DNA of 64,000 nt from Bosea sp. (in: a-proteobacteria) (GCF_023953965.1 NZ_JAMLIX010000001.1:1674501-1738500); one strand, 5' to 3'; counted from the stretch's first letter, positions 9,132 to 18,717 are shown. Notes: generated from the sequence alone by a model not told the origin. Made by a program: numbers and translations.

Positions 9132-10235
9132 TCATTGCGCCTGCCCGAGTGCCGGCACCGGACCATAGCTGCGCGGCTGGCCGACGAACACCGGTCCGGG
9201 TGCCGGAAAGGCGATCGGCCCGGCCTGGGACCCAACGGTCACGCGCCGCAGATGCGGATGCGACGAGAGTGCCGCCATGTCGTTGACGGAGGCGAAGGCG
9301 ATGTCGGCCCGGGTCAGCGCCTGCGTCGCCTCCTCCTCGCTCATGCCGGCAAAGGCCGCGGCGACGAGGCCGTCGGTGATCGCGCGGTTGGCGACGCGAT
9401 CGACATTGCGGGCATGGAGCGGATCCCTGGCCTTGTCGGGTTGGCGCAGGAACTCGGCGCAGAACTTCGCCCATTCGCGGTCGCTCTGGACCGAGATCAG
9501 GATCTGCTTGCCGTCGCGGGTCAGGAACACGCCATAGGGCGCGATCGAGGGATGGGCGAGGCCCAGCCGCCGCGGCGCCTTGCCGCCTTCCTGATGCAGC
9601 AGCGGAACGGTCAGCCAATCCGCCATCACGTCGAACATCGAGACGCGGATATCGGCGCCCTCGCCGGTGATGCCGCGGCCGATCAGCGCCTCCAGGATCG
9701 CGGCATGGGCGGTGGCGCCGGTGGCGATATCCACCACCGAAATGCCGACGCGGGCGGGTTCGTCCGGCCCGCCCGTGATCGAGGCCAGTCCCGACTCGGC
9801 CTGGATCAGCAGGTCATAGGCCTTGCGCCCGGCATAGGGCCCGCTCTCGCCATAGCCGCTGATCGAACAGCAGATCAGGCGTGGATGGCTCCGGCGCAAT
9901 TGCTCGGGCGCGAAACCGAGCCTTGCGAGCGCGCCGGGTTTCAGATTCTGGACCAGCACGTCGGCCTTGCCGATGAGTTCGCCCAGCGTCGCCTTGTCCT
10001 CCGGCGAAGCGAGGTCGAGGACAAGCGATTCCTTGCCACGGTTGAGCCAGACGAAATAGCTCGACTGACCCTTGACCACATCGTCATAACCGCGGGCGAA
10101 ATCGCCTTCCGGGCGTTCGATCTTGATGACGCGGGCGCCGGCGTCGGCGAGGCGCGACGTACAGAACGGTGCCGCGACCGCCTGCTCGATCGCGACGACG
10201 GTCAGCCCCTCCAGGGGCCGGCGGGCGGAGGCCAT
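9132..10235 (-). CDS. CaiB/BaiF family CoA-transferase
   Basis: This 367-aa protein starts LEGLTVVAIEQAVAAPFCTS and has the family III CoA-transferase pattern, including GKESLVLDLASPED, VLVQNLKPGALARLG and GISVVDIATGATAH, where the Asp is the likely covalent catalytic residue. It would move CoA between acids and activate the substrate without ATP. The ATG at 10235 overlaps the TGA of the upstream acyl-CoA dehydrogenase gene (ATGA), so the two are coupled. No operator of the AGAGCG type lies ahead of this unit. Confidence 0.88.
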   Translation of the reverse strand: MASARRPLEGLTVVAIEQAVAAPFCTSRLADAGARVIKIERPEGDFARGYDDVVKGQSSYFVWLNRGKESLVLDLASPEDKATLGELIGKADVLVQNLKPGALARLGFAPEQLRRSHPRLICCSISGYGESGPYAGRKAYDLLIQAESGLASITGGPDEPARVGISVVDIATGATAHAAILEALIGRGITGEGADIRVSMFDVMADWLTVPLLHQEGGKAPRRLGLAHPSIAPYGVFLTRDGKQILISVQSDREWAKFCAEFLRQPDKARDPLHARNVDRVANRAITDGLVAAAFAGMSEEEATQALTRADIAFASVNDMAALSSHPHLRRVTVGSQAGPIAFPAPGPVFVGQPRSYGPVPALGQAQ

Positions 10236-11404
10236 CAGAACGACCTCGGCAGGCCGAGCACATGCTCGGCGACATAGGACAGGATCAGGTTCGTCGAGAT
10301 CGGCGCGACCTGGTAGAGCCGCGTCTCGCGGAACTTGCGCTCGACATCGTATTCGCAGGCAAAGCCGAAGCCGCCATGGAACTGGATGCAGGCATTCGCC
10401 GCCTCCCAGGATGCCTTGGCGGCGAGGTATTTCGCCATGTTGGCCTGCGCCCCGCACGGCTCGTGCGCATCATACAGCCGACAGGCCTCGTAGCGCATCA
10501 GGTTGGCAGCCTCGATCTCGATGAAGCTCTCGGCGATCGGGAACTGCACGCCCTGGTTCTGGCCGATGGGGCGGCCGAAAACGACACGCTCCTTGGCATA
10601 GGCCGTGACCTTGTCGATGAACCAGTAGCCGTCGCCGATACACTCCGCCGCGATCAGCGTGCGCTCGGCATTGAGCCCGGTGAGGATGTACTTGAACCCT
10701 TGCCCCTCCTCGCCGATCAGGTTCTCGGCCGGGATCTCGAGATTGTCGAAGAACAGTTCGTTGGTCTCGTGATTGACCATGTTGAGGATCGGGCTGACGG
10801 TCAGGCCCTTGGCCTGTGCCTCCTTCAGGTCGACGATGAAGATCGACATGCCTTCCGACTTCTTCTTCACCTGGTCGAGCGGTGTCGTGCGGGCCAGCAG
10901 GATCATCAGATCGGAATGCTGCACGCGGCTGATCCAGACTTTCTGACCGTTGATGACGTAGCGGTCGCCCTTCCGGACCGCCGTCGTCTTGATCTTCGTG
11001 GTGTCCGTGCCGGTCGTCGGCTCGGTGACGCCCATGGCCTGGAGGCGCAGCTCGCCGGAGGCGATCTTCGGCAGATAGCGCTGGCGCTGCTCTTCCGAGC
11101 CGTGCCGAACCAGCGTGTTCATATTGTACATCTGGCCGTGGCAGGCGCCGGAATTGCCGCCGGAACGATTGATCTCTTCCATGATGACGGAGGCTTCGGT
11201 CAGCCCGAGGCCCGAACCGCCATAGGCTTCCGGGATCAGCGCCGCCATCCAGCCGGCCTTGGTCAGCGCATCGACAAATTCTTCCGGATAACCGCGCGCC
11301 TCGTCGATCCTGCGGTGATATTCGGGCGGAAACTCGGTGCACAAAGCGCGCACCGCCTCGCGGATTTCCGGCGCATAGTGATCGCGGACGGCTTCGAACG
11401 CCAT
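10235..11404 (-). CDS. Acyl-CoA dehydrogenase
   Basis: This 389-aa flavoprotein of standard length carries GVTEPTTGTDTTKIKT, VWISRVQHSDLM and the C-terminal FHGGFGFACEYDVERKFRE segment. It would oxidise an acyl-CoA in the cytoplasm. MAFEAVRDHYAP was chosen as the start because GAGGGAG precedes it; an earlier in-frame ATG would add 28 residues without family likeness. It lies 65 bp after a LysR gene on the same strand and overlaps the CoA-transferase gene behind it. Confidence 0.87.
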   Translation of the reverse strand: MAFEAVRDHYAPEIREAVRALCTEFPPEYHRRIDEARGYPEEFVDALTKAGWMAALIPEAYGGSGLGLTEASVIMEEINRSGGNSGACHGQMYNMNTLVRHGSEEQRQRYLPKIASGELRLQAMGVTEPTTGTDTTKIKTTAVRKGDRYVINGQKVWISRVQHSDLMILLARTTPLDQVKKKSEGMSIFIVDLKEAQAKGLTVSPILNMVNHETNELFFDNLEIPAENLIGEEGQGFKYILTGLNAERTLIAAECIGDGYWFIDKVTAYAKERVVFGRPIGQNQGVQFPIAESFIEIEAANLMRYEACRLYDAHEPCGAQANMAKYLAAKASWEAANACIQFHGGFGFACEYDVERKFRETRLYQVAPISTNLILSYVAEHVLGLPRSF

Positions 11405-11469
11405 GTCTTGCTCCCTCTTCGGCAATCCGTGTTTAGACCGCAGCGCCGGGGACGACGAGACGCCAAGTT

Positions 11470-12426
11470 TCAATTTGCGATATGCCAATCCGGCATATCT
11501 CGGAGGAGACTAACACCCGTCCAGCGACCGCTGGCGGAGAGGTCGTTGATCTCGGCCACGACGAGTTCGGAGAAAAGCCGCGTCGCCGGCGTCAGCATCC
11601 GGTCGATCGGCGTCGCCAGCATCAGCGTGCGCGGCACGTCGAGGCCCGTCAGCGGAACGGCCGAGAGCTTGCCGGCCCGCACGTCGTCGAACACCGGCAG
11701 CAGCGGCAGGACGGTCGCCGCGACGCCGCGACGGACGAGATCGATCTGCGCCGGCAGCGAATCCATTTCCGCCAGCGGGTTCAGCATATGGCCATGGCGG
11801 CCCAGGAGATCGTCCAGCAACTGTCGCAGGCCGTGCTGGCGGCCCGGCAGCACCAGCGGCGTCGCAGCGAGCTCGGCAAGCGATATGCCGTCTCTCGCAG
11901 GCCTGTCGCCGGCCCTTCGCTCGATCAGGAAAAGCTGTTCGGTGAGCAGGGGCTGCAGCTTGATCGTCGGGGGATGCTTGGCCTCGTAGAGAATGCCGAT
12001 ATCGACGAAGCCGCGCTGCAGCCAGTCGAGAACATAGCCGCTATAGCCGGTGACGATGCGCACCTTGATCTGCGGATAGGCGCGCAGGCAGCGCTCGATC
12101 AGCGCGCCGGCCAGCACGTCGGCGACCGTCGGCGGAATGCCGAAGGAGACCTCGCCGCTCACCGTCGCCGGATCGAACTTGGTGTCGGAATAGATGCCTT
12201 CGATCTCGCGCAGGATCACCGTCGCGCGGGCAAACACCGCCTCGCCATGCTCGGTCAGCTCAACGCCGCGGCCATGGCGGCGGAACAGCTTGACCCGCAA
12301 TTCGTCTTCCAGCGACTGGATCTGGCGGGTCAGCGCCGACTGGGCGATGTGGAGGCGTTCGGCGGCGAGGCTGATTCTGCCGAGCTCGGCGACATGAACG
12401 ATCGTCCTGAGCTGCCTGACGTCCAT
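11470..12426 (-). CDS. LysR-family transcriptional regulator
   Basis: This 318-aa protein has the N-terminal winged helix (MDVRQLRTIVHVAELGRISLAAERLHIAQSALTRQI is its pattern, residues 1-36) and a substrate-binding-like effector domain from about residue 90. It is transcribed with, not away from, the acyl-CoA dehydrogenase and CoA-transferase genes behind it, so it may regulate them from the same transcript. The TetR gene lies 16 bp upstream on the same strand. The effector is unknown. Confidence 0.87.
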   Translation of the reverse strand: MDVRQLRTIVHVAELGRISLAAERLHIAQSALTRQIQSLEDELRVKLFRRHGRGVELTEHGEAVFARATVILREIEGIYSDTKFDPATVSGEVSFGIPPTVADVLAGALIERCLRAYPQIKVRIVTGYSGYVLDWLQRGFVDIGILYEAKHPPTIKLQPLLTEQLFLIERRAGDRPARDGISLAELAATPLVLPGRQHGLRQLLDDLLGRHGHMLNPLAEMDSLPAQIDLVRRGVAATVLPLLPVFDDVRAGKLSAVPLTGLDVPRTLMLATPIDRMLTPATRLFSELVVAEINDLSASGRWTGVSLLRDMPDWHIAN

Positions 12427-12442
12427 CGCCTGCCCCTCAGGC

Positions 12443-13054
12443 CTAGAGCCGCATGATCACGTCCGGCGCCGCTCCCAGGCCCTGCAGCGCGAAGCGGGCG
12501 ATGTCCGCCACCGTTTCGGTGCGCTTCAGCGGGCCATCCTTGCGGAACCAGCCGGCGACGCCTTCGGCAAGGCCGAAGACATGCAGGGTTGCAAGGTGAA
12601 GGTTCGGCGCCGTGATGAGTTTCGCCTCGTTCGCCTCCGACAGGACATCGAAGACGATCTTCTGGTATTCGTCGCGTCGCTTGATCACCTGCTGCTTGTT
12701 GGCCGGCTTCAACGACCGGATCATGTCGGCCATCAGTCGCCAGGCCTGCTGCTGGGCGATCGCCGCCTCGTAGATATGGGTCAGGGCGGCAACGAGCCGG
12801 CTCTCGGGATCGCTGCCGGCCGCTTCCAGCGCCTCGAGCAGCGACCTGGTGGCCTTCTCCATCTCGCGGGCCTCGATGGCGAGCACCACCGCTTCCTTGG
12901 AAGGAAAGTAGTTGTAGATCGCCGAATGGACGAGGCCGACCTCGGCGCATATCTCGCGGGTCGAGGTCGCGGAATAGCCGACCTTGGAGAAGCGGGCGAG
13001 CGCCGTCTTCAGGAACTCTTCCCGCCGTGGCATTTCGGCTTTCTTCTTCGACAC
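12443..13054 (-). CDS. TetR-family transcriptional regulator, probable repressor of the acyl-CoA regulon
   Basis: This 203-aa protein has an N-terminal TetR helix-turn-helix (ALARFSKVGYSATSTREICA to HSAIYNYFPSKEAVV, about residues 17-58) and an all-helical ligand domain. TetR proteins of acyl degradation clusters usually release DNA on binding an acyl-CoA. It is the only complete TetR gene in the window and lies amid the three units that carry AGAGCGNNCGCTCT operators, so it is the best candidate to bind them. Its own upstream region has no such site. A truncated relative lies at 27076-27273. Confidence 0.88.
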   Translation of the reverse strand: MSKKKAEMPRREEFLKTALARFSKVGYSATSTREICAEVGLVHSAIYNYFPSKEAVVLAIEAREMEKATRSLLEALEAAGSDPESRLVAALTHIYEAAIAQQQAWRLMADMIRSLKPANKQQVIKRRDEYQKIVFDVLSEANEAKLITAPNLHLATLHVFGLAEGVAGWFRKDGPLKRTETVADIARFALQGLGAAPDVIMRL

Positions 13055-13255
13055 GCGGCGCCCCTCTCAGACCCAGCCAAACGCTTCGTGGAGCGCAAGG
13101 AAAGCTTCCTGCCCATATCGCGAAGCGGATCGCGAACTCAACTTACGATCAAGGCCGATGAGCCAAGTCTAGGGCGCAGCACGCTTTTGTACACGTTTAT
13201 TGCGCGCGCCGCGCTGCGGCCGTGCGCATGGCTTATCATGTGGGCAGGACGGGTA

Positions 13256-14062
13256 TCAGACGCCCTTGAACACCGGCGCGCGGCGCTCGCGGAAGGCCCG
13301 CGCGCCCTCGATCGCGTCCTGCGATGCGAAGACGCCATCGGCGATCTCCTGCTCGACCGCCAGCGCGTCTTCTTCCGGCAATCCCGAACAGGCGCGGACC
13401 GACCGGCGAATCGCCCGCACCGACAGCGGCGCACGCCGGGCGATCTTTTCCGCCAGACGCGATGCCGCCGCAAGGACGTCGCCCGGCGCGACGATCCTGT
13501 TCAGGAAGCCGAGCTCATGCGCCTGCCGGGCCTCGATCAGATCGCCGGTCAGCATCAGTTCCATGGCGCGGACGCAAGGGATCTGACGCGGCAGCCGCAC
13601 CGTCGATCCGCCGGAGGGAAACAGGCCCCACAGGACCTCCTGCAGGCCGAAGCGCGCTTCGGTCGAGGCGATCCTGAGATCCGTGCCCATGACCAGCTCC
13701 ATGCCGCCACCGACGGCAAAGCCGTTGACCGCCGCGATCACCGGCTTCGTCACGTCGAAGGACCTGAGCATGGCCGTGCCGATCAGGCTCCGGTCGGCCA
13801 GCAGGCGCTCGTCCCATTCGTCCTGCGCCTGGCGCTCGCCGTTGTAGAGCGGCACCAGCCGCTTGAGATCGGCGCCGGCGCAGAAGGCCAGGTCGCCGGC
13901 CCCGGTGACGAGGGCGACGCGGATGTCGTCGTCATCGCGGATCCGAACCCAGCACGCCGCCAGGCCGACCACGGTTTCGGGATCGAGCGCATTGCGCGCC
14001 TCGGGCCGGTTGATCGTGACGACGGCGACATGGCCCTGTTTTTCAAGGAGAACCTTGGACAT
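13256..14062 (-). CDS. Enoyl-CoA hydratase/isomerase family protein
   Basis: This 268-aa crotonase-fold protein shows NRPEARNALDPETV, GDLAFCAGADLKRL and AVNGFAVGGGMELVMGTDL, with SGGSTVRLPR in the second half. It would hydrate or isomerise an enoyl-CoA. It ends the operon that begins with the ABC binding protein at 18569; only 27 bp separate it from the ATPase gene upstream. A 201-bp gap, in which I see nothing clear beyond a possible promoter, separates it from the TetR gene. Confidence 0.87.
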   Translation of the reverse strand: MSKVLLEKQGHVAVVTINRPEARNALDPETVVGLAACWVRIRDDDDIRVALVTGAGDLAFCAGADLKRLVPLYNGERQAQDEWDERLLADRSLIGTAMLRSFDVTKPVIAAVNGFAVGGGMELVMGTDLRIASTEARFGLQEVLWGLFPSGGSTVRLPRQIPCVRAMELMLTGDLIEARQAHELGFLNRIVAPGDVLAAASRLAEKIARRAPLSVRAIRRSVRACSGLPEEDALAVEQEIADGVFASQDAIEGARAFRERRAPVFKGV

Positions 14063-14089
14063 GCGTCCCGCGCCTTTCGTCCCGCGCGC

Positions 14090-14797
14090 TCACTCCGCGC
14101 CGAGATAGGCTTCGCGGACGCGCGGATTGCCGCGAAGCTCGGCCGAAGAAGCCGAAATCGTCACCCGGCCGCTTTCCAGAACATAGCCGCGGTCGGCGAT
14201 GCCGAGCGCCATGTGCAGGTTCTGCTCGGCGAGCAGGATGGCGAGCCCCTTGTCGCGCAGGCCGATCAGCGTCTCGGCGACGCGGTCCACCATGCTCGGG
14301 GCGAGCCCGAGCGTCGGCTCGTCGAGCAGCAGCACCCGCGGTGCCGACATAAGCGCCCGGCCGATCGCCAGCATCTGCTGCTCGCCGCCGGACATGGTGC
14401 CCGCAAGTTGCTCGATGCGCTCCAGCAGCCGCGGAAAGATCGCCGTGATCTCCTCCATGCGCGCCGCCGCCACCGATCGGCTTTCGCCCCGGCAGCCGGC
14501 CAGGAGATTGTCGCGCACCGTCATCTGCGGGAATATGTGGCGCCCTTCCGGCACCAGCGCGATGCCGCGGCGGACGCGTTCGGCCGTCGCCAACGTGTCG
14601 AGCCGCACAGCATCGAGCGTGACCTCGCCGGAGGCCGCCTCCAGCCCCATGATGCCCTTGAGGCTCGACGACTTGCCGGCGCCGTTGGAGCCGACGAGGC
14701 AGGCGATCTCACCCTTGTCGACGGTGATCGTCAGGCCGTCGATGGCGCGGACGGGGCCGTAATGAACCGCGACATCCTTCGTCGCCAAAATGCTCAT
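14090..14797 (-). CDS. livF: LIV-type ABC transporter ATP-binding protein LivF
   Basis: This 235-aa ATPase has Walker A (GSNGAGKSS, near residue 37), signature MSGGEQQML and Walker B RVLLLDEPTLGLAP. Its length and its place after the permease-ATPase fusion fit LivF, the second ATPase of branched-chain-amino-acid-type importers, which also carry other carboxylates and amides. Its ATG overlaps the stop of the fused gene. The name marks the subunit family; the ligand here is probably not leucine. Confidence 0.88.
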   Translation of the reverse strand: MSILATKDVAVHYGPVRAIDGLTITVDKGEIACLVGSNGAGKSSSLKGIMGLEAASGEVTLDAVRLDTLATAERVRRGIALVPEGRHIFPQMTVRDNLLAGCRGESRSVAAARMEEITAIFPRLLERIEQLAGTMSGGEQQMLAIGRALMSAPRVLLLDEPTLGLAPSMVDRVAETLIGLRDKGLAILLAEQNLHMALGIADRGYVLESGRVTISASSAELRGNPRVREAYLGAE

Positions 14798-16581
14798 TGC
14801 TTCTGGCCCACCCCGAAATACGCCTCGTTGACCATCGGATGGTTGCGCACGGTGGCCGGGTCGCCCTCGGTGATCAGTTCGCCGTGGTGGAGAACCACCA
14901 GCCGGTCGCAGACGCTCATCATCATCCGCACATTGTGCTCGACGAGGATGATCGCCAGGCCCTGGCCGCTCAACGCCCGCAGGAGGTCGGTCAGCGTCGC
15001 GGCTTCCACCGGATTGAGGCCGGCAGCCGGTTCGTCGAGCAGCAGGATTTTCGGGTCGGTGGCGAGCGCGGTGGCGATCGACAGAAGCCGCTGCTCGCCA
15101 TAGGCCAGCGACCGGGCCGGCATGGCGGCGCGCGCTTCGAGCCCGACCTGCGCGATCAGCCGCCTGACCGCCTCGCCGCGGATCTCCTCGTCGCGACGGA
15201 AACCCGCGCCCTGGAAGATGCTGGCAGCGAGAGAGGTCGGGCGAAGCTGGTAGGTGGCGATCAGGATATTGTCGTAGACCGAGAGATCGTCGAAGACCGT
15301 CGTCTGCTGGAAGGTGCGCGCCAGGCCGAGCTGGTTGCGCCGATAGGGTTTCGTGGCGGAAACATCCTCGCCGAACATCTTGACCTGCCCCTTGGTCGGG
15401 CGGACGAAGCCGCTCGCCAGGCTGACGCAGGTCGATTTGCCCGCGCCGTTCGGCCCCATCAGGCCGAGGATCTCGCCCTTGCGCAGCGAGAAGGAGACGT
15501 CGTTGAGCGCCACCAGCGCGCCATAGCGCCTGGTCAGCCCCGAGACCTCGAAGATCGGCGCGCCGGACGGCGCGGGACGGACCGGCTTGTCCTTGATGGC
15601 CGCCGCCGCGCCGATATCGATTGCCGGCGCGCTCCGCCGTGCCGGCCAGAGCGAGACCAGGCCCTTGGGGAGCAACCGGACGACGAGGATCAGCAGGACG
15701 CCGAAGATGGCAAAGCGCATCTCGCCGGCCGAGCGCAGGAATTCCGGCAGCCAGGCGAAGATCGCAGCCCCGATCACCGGCCCCGCCAGCGTCCCGCGCC
15801 CGCCGAGAATGACGACCAGAACCGCCGTCGCGGAATAAAGCGGCGTCAGGAGCACCGGGGTGACGATCAGGATCTTCGGGATGATCAAGGCGCCGGCGAT
15901 CGCGGCCATCGCGCCGGAGAGCGCGATGTTCTGGACGCGGATGCGCAGGGTCGGGATGCCGACGCTTTCGGCGAGGTCGAGGCTTTCGCGGATAGCGATC
16001 CAGGAGCGGCCGATCGGCGAGCGCAACAGCCGCTTCACCGTCCAGAAGGCGAGGCCGGTCACCAACAGCACGATCGCCAGATAATATTGCTGGAAGGACA
16101 TCACCGGCGCCAGCGCGCCGATTGCCGGGCGCGGCATCATCATGCCCATCGGGCCGCGCGTCAGATCCACCCAGTTGTCGGCGACCAGCCGGACGATCTC
16201 GGCAGCCGTCATCGTGGCGATGGCGAAATAGGCGCCACCGATGCGCAGCGAGGAAAAGCCGATCAGTGCGCCGAGAGCCACACCCGGCAGAGCGCTGAGC
16301 GCCGCCGCGAGCCAGAAATCGACGCCGAGATAGACATTGAGCAGCACCGCGAAATAGGCGCCGAGCCCGAAGAAGGCGGCGTGGCCGAAGGAGGTGAAGC
16401 CGAGATAGCCGAAGACCAGGTTGAGGCTGAGGCCGAGCAGCGCATAGACCGCGGCCAGCACGATGAGGCCGGAGATATAGTTCGAGAAGCCGACATAGGG
16501 CAGGCCCACCGCCAGGAGGACGCAGCCCGCGAGCCAGAGCCAGTCGGGGACCCGGCGTGTTCTCGTGACGGAGGCGTTCAT
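14794..16581 (-). CDS. Fused LIV-type permease and ATPase (LivM-LivG)
   Basis: This 595-aa protein joins an N-terminal LivM permease, about residues 10-320 with many membrane helices and the conserved GYLGFTSFGHAAFFGLGAY loop, to a C-terminal LivG ATPase from about residue 345. The ATPase has Walker A GPNGAGKST, signature LAYGEQRLLS and Walker B ILLLDEPAAGLN. One chain would thus place one permease and one ATPase at the inner membrane. The ATG at 16581 lies 2 bp after the livH stop; a TTG two codons earlier is possible. The second LIV system in the window keeps the two parts as separate genes. Confidence 0.9.
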   Translation of the reverse strand: MNASVTRTRRVPDWLWLAGCVLLAVGLPYVGFSNYISGLIVLAAVYALLGLSLNLVFGYLGFTSFGHAAFFGLGAYFAVLLNVYLGVDFWLAAALSALPGVALGALIGFSSLRIGGAYFAIATMTAAEIVRLVADNWVDLTRGPMGMMMPRPAIGALAPVMSFQQYYLAIVLLVTGLAFWTVKRLLRSPIGRSWIAIRESLDLAESVGIPTLRIRVQNIALSGAMAAIAGALIIPKILIVTPVLLTPLYSATAVLVVILGGRGTLAGPVIGAAIFAWLPEFLRSAGEMRFAIFGVLLILVVRLLPKGLVSLWPARRSAPAIDIGAAAAIKDKPVRPAPSGAPIFEVSGLTRRYGALVALNDVSFSLRKGEILGLMGPNGAGKSTCVSLASGFVRPTKGQVKMFGEDVSATKPYRRNQLGLARTFQQTTVFDDLSVYDNILIATYQLRPTSLAASIFQGAGFRRDEEIRGEAVRRLIAQVGLEARAAMPARSLAYGEQRLLSIATALATDPKILLLDEPAAGLNPVEAATLTDLLRALSGQGLAIILVEHNVRMMMSVCDRLVVLHHGELITEGDPATVRNHPMVNEAYFGVGQKQ

Positions 16582-16583
16582 CT

Positions 16584-17447
16584 TCAATGAGCCTTGAAGA
16601 GACCTTGGGGGCGCACCAGCAGGGTGGCGATCAACAGCGACATCAGAATCGCCTGGGCAATGCCGTCGATGACGAAGCTGCGCAGCAGGATTTCCAGAAG
16701 CCCGATGCCGATGCCCGCGACGACGGCGCCGGTGACGCTGCCCATGCCGCCGATGACGACGACCACGAAGGCCTTGAGGACGACGTTCTGGCCGATATAG
16801 GGGGTGAACAGCGAGATCGGCACGATCAGCGCGCCGGCGGCGCCGGCAAGGGCGGCGGCGAGCAGGAAGGTGACGCTGCGGACGCGCTTGACCTTCACGC
16901 CGATCACCTGCGCGGCAAAATGATCCTGGGCGATCGCCCGCAGATCGCGGCCGAGGCTCGTGCGCTTCATCGTCTCGTTGACGACGAGCAGCAGCACGAT
17001 GCCGGCGACGATGACCGCCAGCCGCTGATAGGTGAAGACCATGTCGCCCATCGTCACGGCACCCAGCACGCCATCGATGCGCTGCGGCGCGGGGCCTTGC
17101 GCGTAGAGCACGGCCTCCTGGATCAGGATTCCGGCGGCATAGGTGCCGAGCAGCGCGGAATTGCCGCCGTCGCGCCGGTGGAGCACCGGCCGGACGGCGG
17201 TCGCGTCGACGATCAGGGCAACCACCACCGAGGCGACGATGCCAAGCGGCACCGCCACCAGATAGGACGCCCCGAGATAGGTGGTCGCCAGCACCACGCC
17301 GAAGCCGCCTATCATGTAGAATTCGCCATGGGCGAAGTTGATGATGTGCAGCACGCCGAAGACAAGCGTCAGCCCCAGCGCGATCAGCGCATAGCTCATG
17401 CCGACGCTGAGGCCGTTGAAAAGCTGCTGGACGATCAGGTCAAACAT
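16584..17447 (-). CDS. livH: LIV-type ABC transporter permease LivH
   Basis: This 287-aa membrane protein has the LivH pattern: LFNGLSVGMSYALIALGLTLVFGVLHIINFAHG (positions 9-41 by pattern), many hydrophobic segments and a C-terminal LLVRPQGLF. It forms the inner membrane channel with the fused permease encoded behind it. It follows the binding protein gene by 9 bp in the same operon. Confidence 0.9.
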   Translation of the reverse strand: MFDLIVQQLFNGLSVGMSYALIALGLTLVFGVLHIINFAHGEFYMIGGFGVVLATTYLGASYLVAVPLGIVASVVVALIVDATAVRPVLHRRDGGNSALLGTYAAGILIQEAVLYAQGPAPQRIDGVLGAVTMGDMVFTYQRLAVIVAGIVLLLVVNETMKRTSLGRDLRAIAQDHFAAQVIGVKVKRVRSVTFLLAAALAGAAGALIVPISLFTPYIGQNVVLKAFVVVVIGGMGSVTGAVVAGIGIGLLEILLRSFVIDGIAQAILMSLLIATLLVRPQGLFKAH

Positions 17448-17456
17448 GCCCGGACT

Positions 17457-18569
17457 TTACTGACGAACGATCCGACCGTCCTTGACCGTGACGATGAAGG
17501 GAAGGCTGAGCGCCTGGCCGGTCTGGTCGAATTTCAGCTCGCCGCGCGGCGTCTGCCATGCGGTCTCGTGGATCACTTTGCCGAGCTTGTCGAGATCGGT
17601 CGTCCCGGCCTTGGCGATCGCCTGGGTGACGATGCTGACGCCTTCATACCACAAGAGCTCGAGCTTCTCCGGCGCGATCTTCACCTTGGCCTTGTAGGCG
17701 TCGACGAAGGCGGCATTGGCATCGCCCGGCATGCTCGGCACGTAGATGTCGGTCGAGACCGCGCCTTCGGCACCGCCATTGGCGAGTTCTACAGCGCGAG
17801 CGTTGAGAATCCCGGGAGCCAGCACCAGGTATTTCGGCTTGTAGCCGAGTTCCTTGGCGGTGCGCAGGATGTTGCCGTACTGCTCGACATTGTTGCCGGC
17901 GAGATAGAACATCTCGGCCTGAGACGCCTTGGCGGCGGTGATCAGGCTGCTGTAGTCGGTGGTCGAGGCATCGTAGAACTGGCTGAAGACGACGCGGTTG
18001 TTCGGATCGTTGGGGAACATCGCCCTGAGACCGGCGAGATAGGCGCGCCCCGTGTCGTTGTTCTCGCCCATGAAGACGACGCCCTTCGGGTTGGCCTTCT
18101 GCATGTAGTCGACGAGGACGTCGCCATCCATCTTGACCGTCGAGTTGAAGCGGAAGACCTTGTCGTAGCCGGACCTGGTGACGTCGGGATGCTTCGAGGC
18201 GACCGGCAGGAACAGGATCTTTTCCTGCTGGGCGATCGGCAGGGCCGCCAGCGCGACCGTGCTGCCATAGGGGCCGATGACGATCTTGACGTTGTCCTGC
18301 TCGATGAGCTTCTGCAGCCCGCTGACGCCCTCCACCGGAGAATTGCCGTCATCATAGATCACGAGTTCGAACCGGCGCTGCATGGCGCCGCCGGCGGCGT
18401 TCGCCGCATCGACCGCGATCTTCGCAGCCTCGACGGCTTGGCTGCCGAGAACGGTGCGGACCGGGGCCAGCATGCCGATCTTGATCGGGTCTGCGGCGCG
18501 GACCGTGCCGATCGAGGCCGCGATGGCGGCAAAAGCGACGGATGCCGCAAGAAATTCTCGCCTAGACAT
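17457..18569 (-). CDS. LIV-type ABC transporter substrate-binding protein
   Basis: This 370-aa periplasmic protein has a signal peptide (MSRREFLAASVAFAAIAASI, possibly Tat-type with RREFL) and the type I periplasmic binding fold (PIKIGMLAPVRTVLGSQAVEAAKIAVDAAN region). It delivers the ligand to the LivH/LivM-G channel. It is the first gene of the operon down to 13256, and the operator pair at 18623-18677 lies just upstream. The ligand is unknown; context suggests the acid degraded by the surrounding genes. Confidence 0.88.
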   Translation of the reverse strand: MSRREFLAASVAFAAIAASIGTVRAADPIKIGMLAPVRTVLGSQAVEAAKIAVDAANAAGGAMQRRFELVIYDDGNSPVEGVSGLQKLIEQDNVKIVIGPYGSTVALAALPIAQQEKILFLPVASKHPDVTRSGYDKVFRFNSTVKMDGDVLVDYMQKANPKGVVFMGENNDTGRAYLAGLRAMFPNDPNNRVVFSQFYDASTTDYSSLITAAKASQAEMFYLAGNNVEQYGNILRTAKELGYKPKYLVLAPGILNARAVELANGGAEGAVSTDIYVPSMPGDANAAFVDAYKAKVKIAPEKLELLWYEGVSIVTQAIAKAGTTDLDKLGKVIHETAWQTPRGELKFDQTGQALSLPFIVTVKDGRIVRQ

Positions 18570-18622
18570 GTTTGCTCGTCCCTGACCCTGGTTCTATTCG
18601 ACCAGCCTCCGCAGGTTATGAC

Positions 18623-18677
18623 AGAGCGGTCGCTCTCGTCAAGTAGTGAATCCGGTATTTGACAGAGCGACCGCTCT
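18623..18677. promoter_or_regulatory. Pair of palindromic operators (TetR type), copy 2
   Basis: AGAGCGGTCGCTCT (18623-18636) and AGAGCGACCGCTCT (18664-18677) lie 41 bp apart start to start, the same spacing as copy 1. The nearer site ends about 54 bp from the start of the transporter binding protein gene on the minus strand. The repeats are seen directly; repression by the TetR protein is inferred. Confidence 0.85.
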
Positions 18678-18717
18678 TGAAATTGGGCATGGCCGCGCGA
18701 GCGACACGCCGTTCGAC

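Noticed and set aside
12581..16590. Very long open frames on the plus strand opposite the TetR, hydratase and transporter genes
   Set aside because: They lie antisense to genes with clear families, have no family likeness and low-complexity Arg/Ala/Asp-rich composition, and exist because of high GC content.
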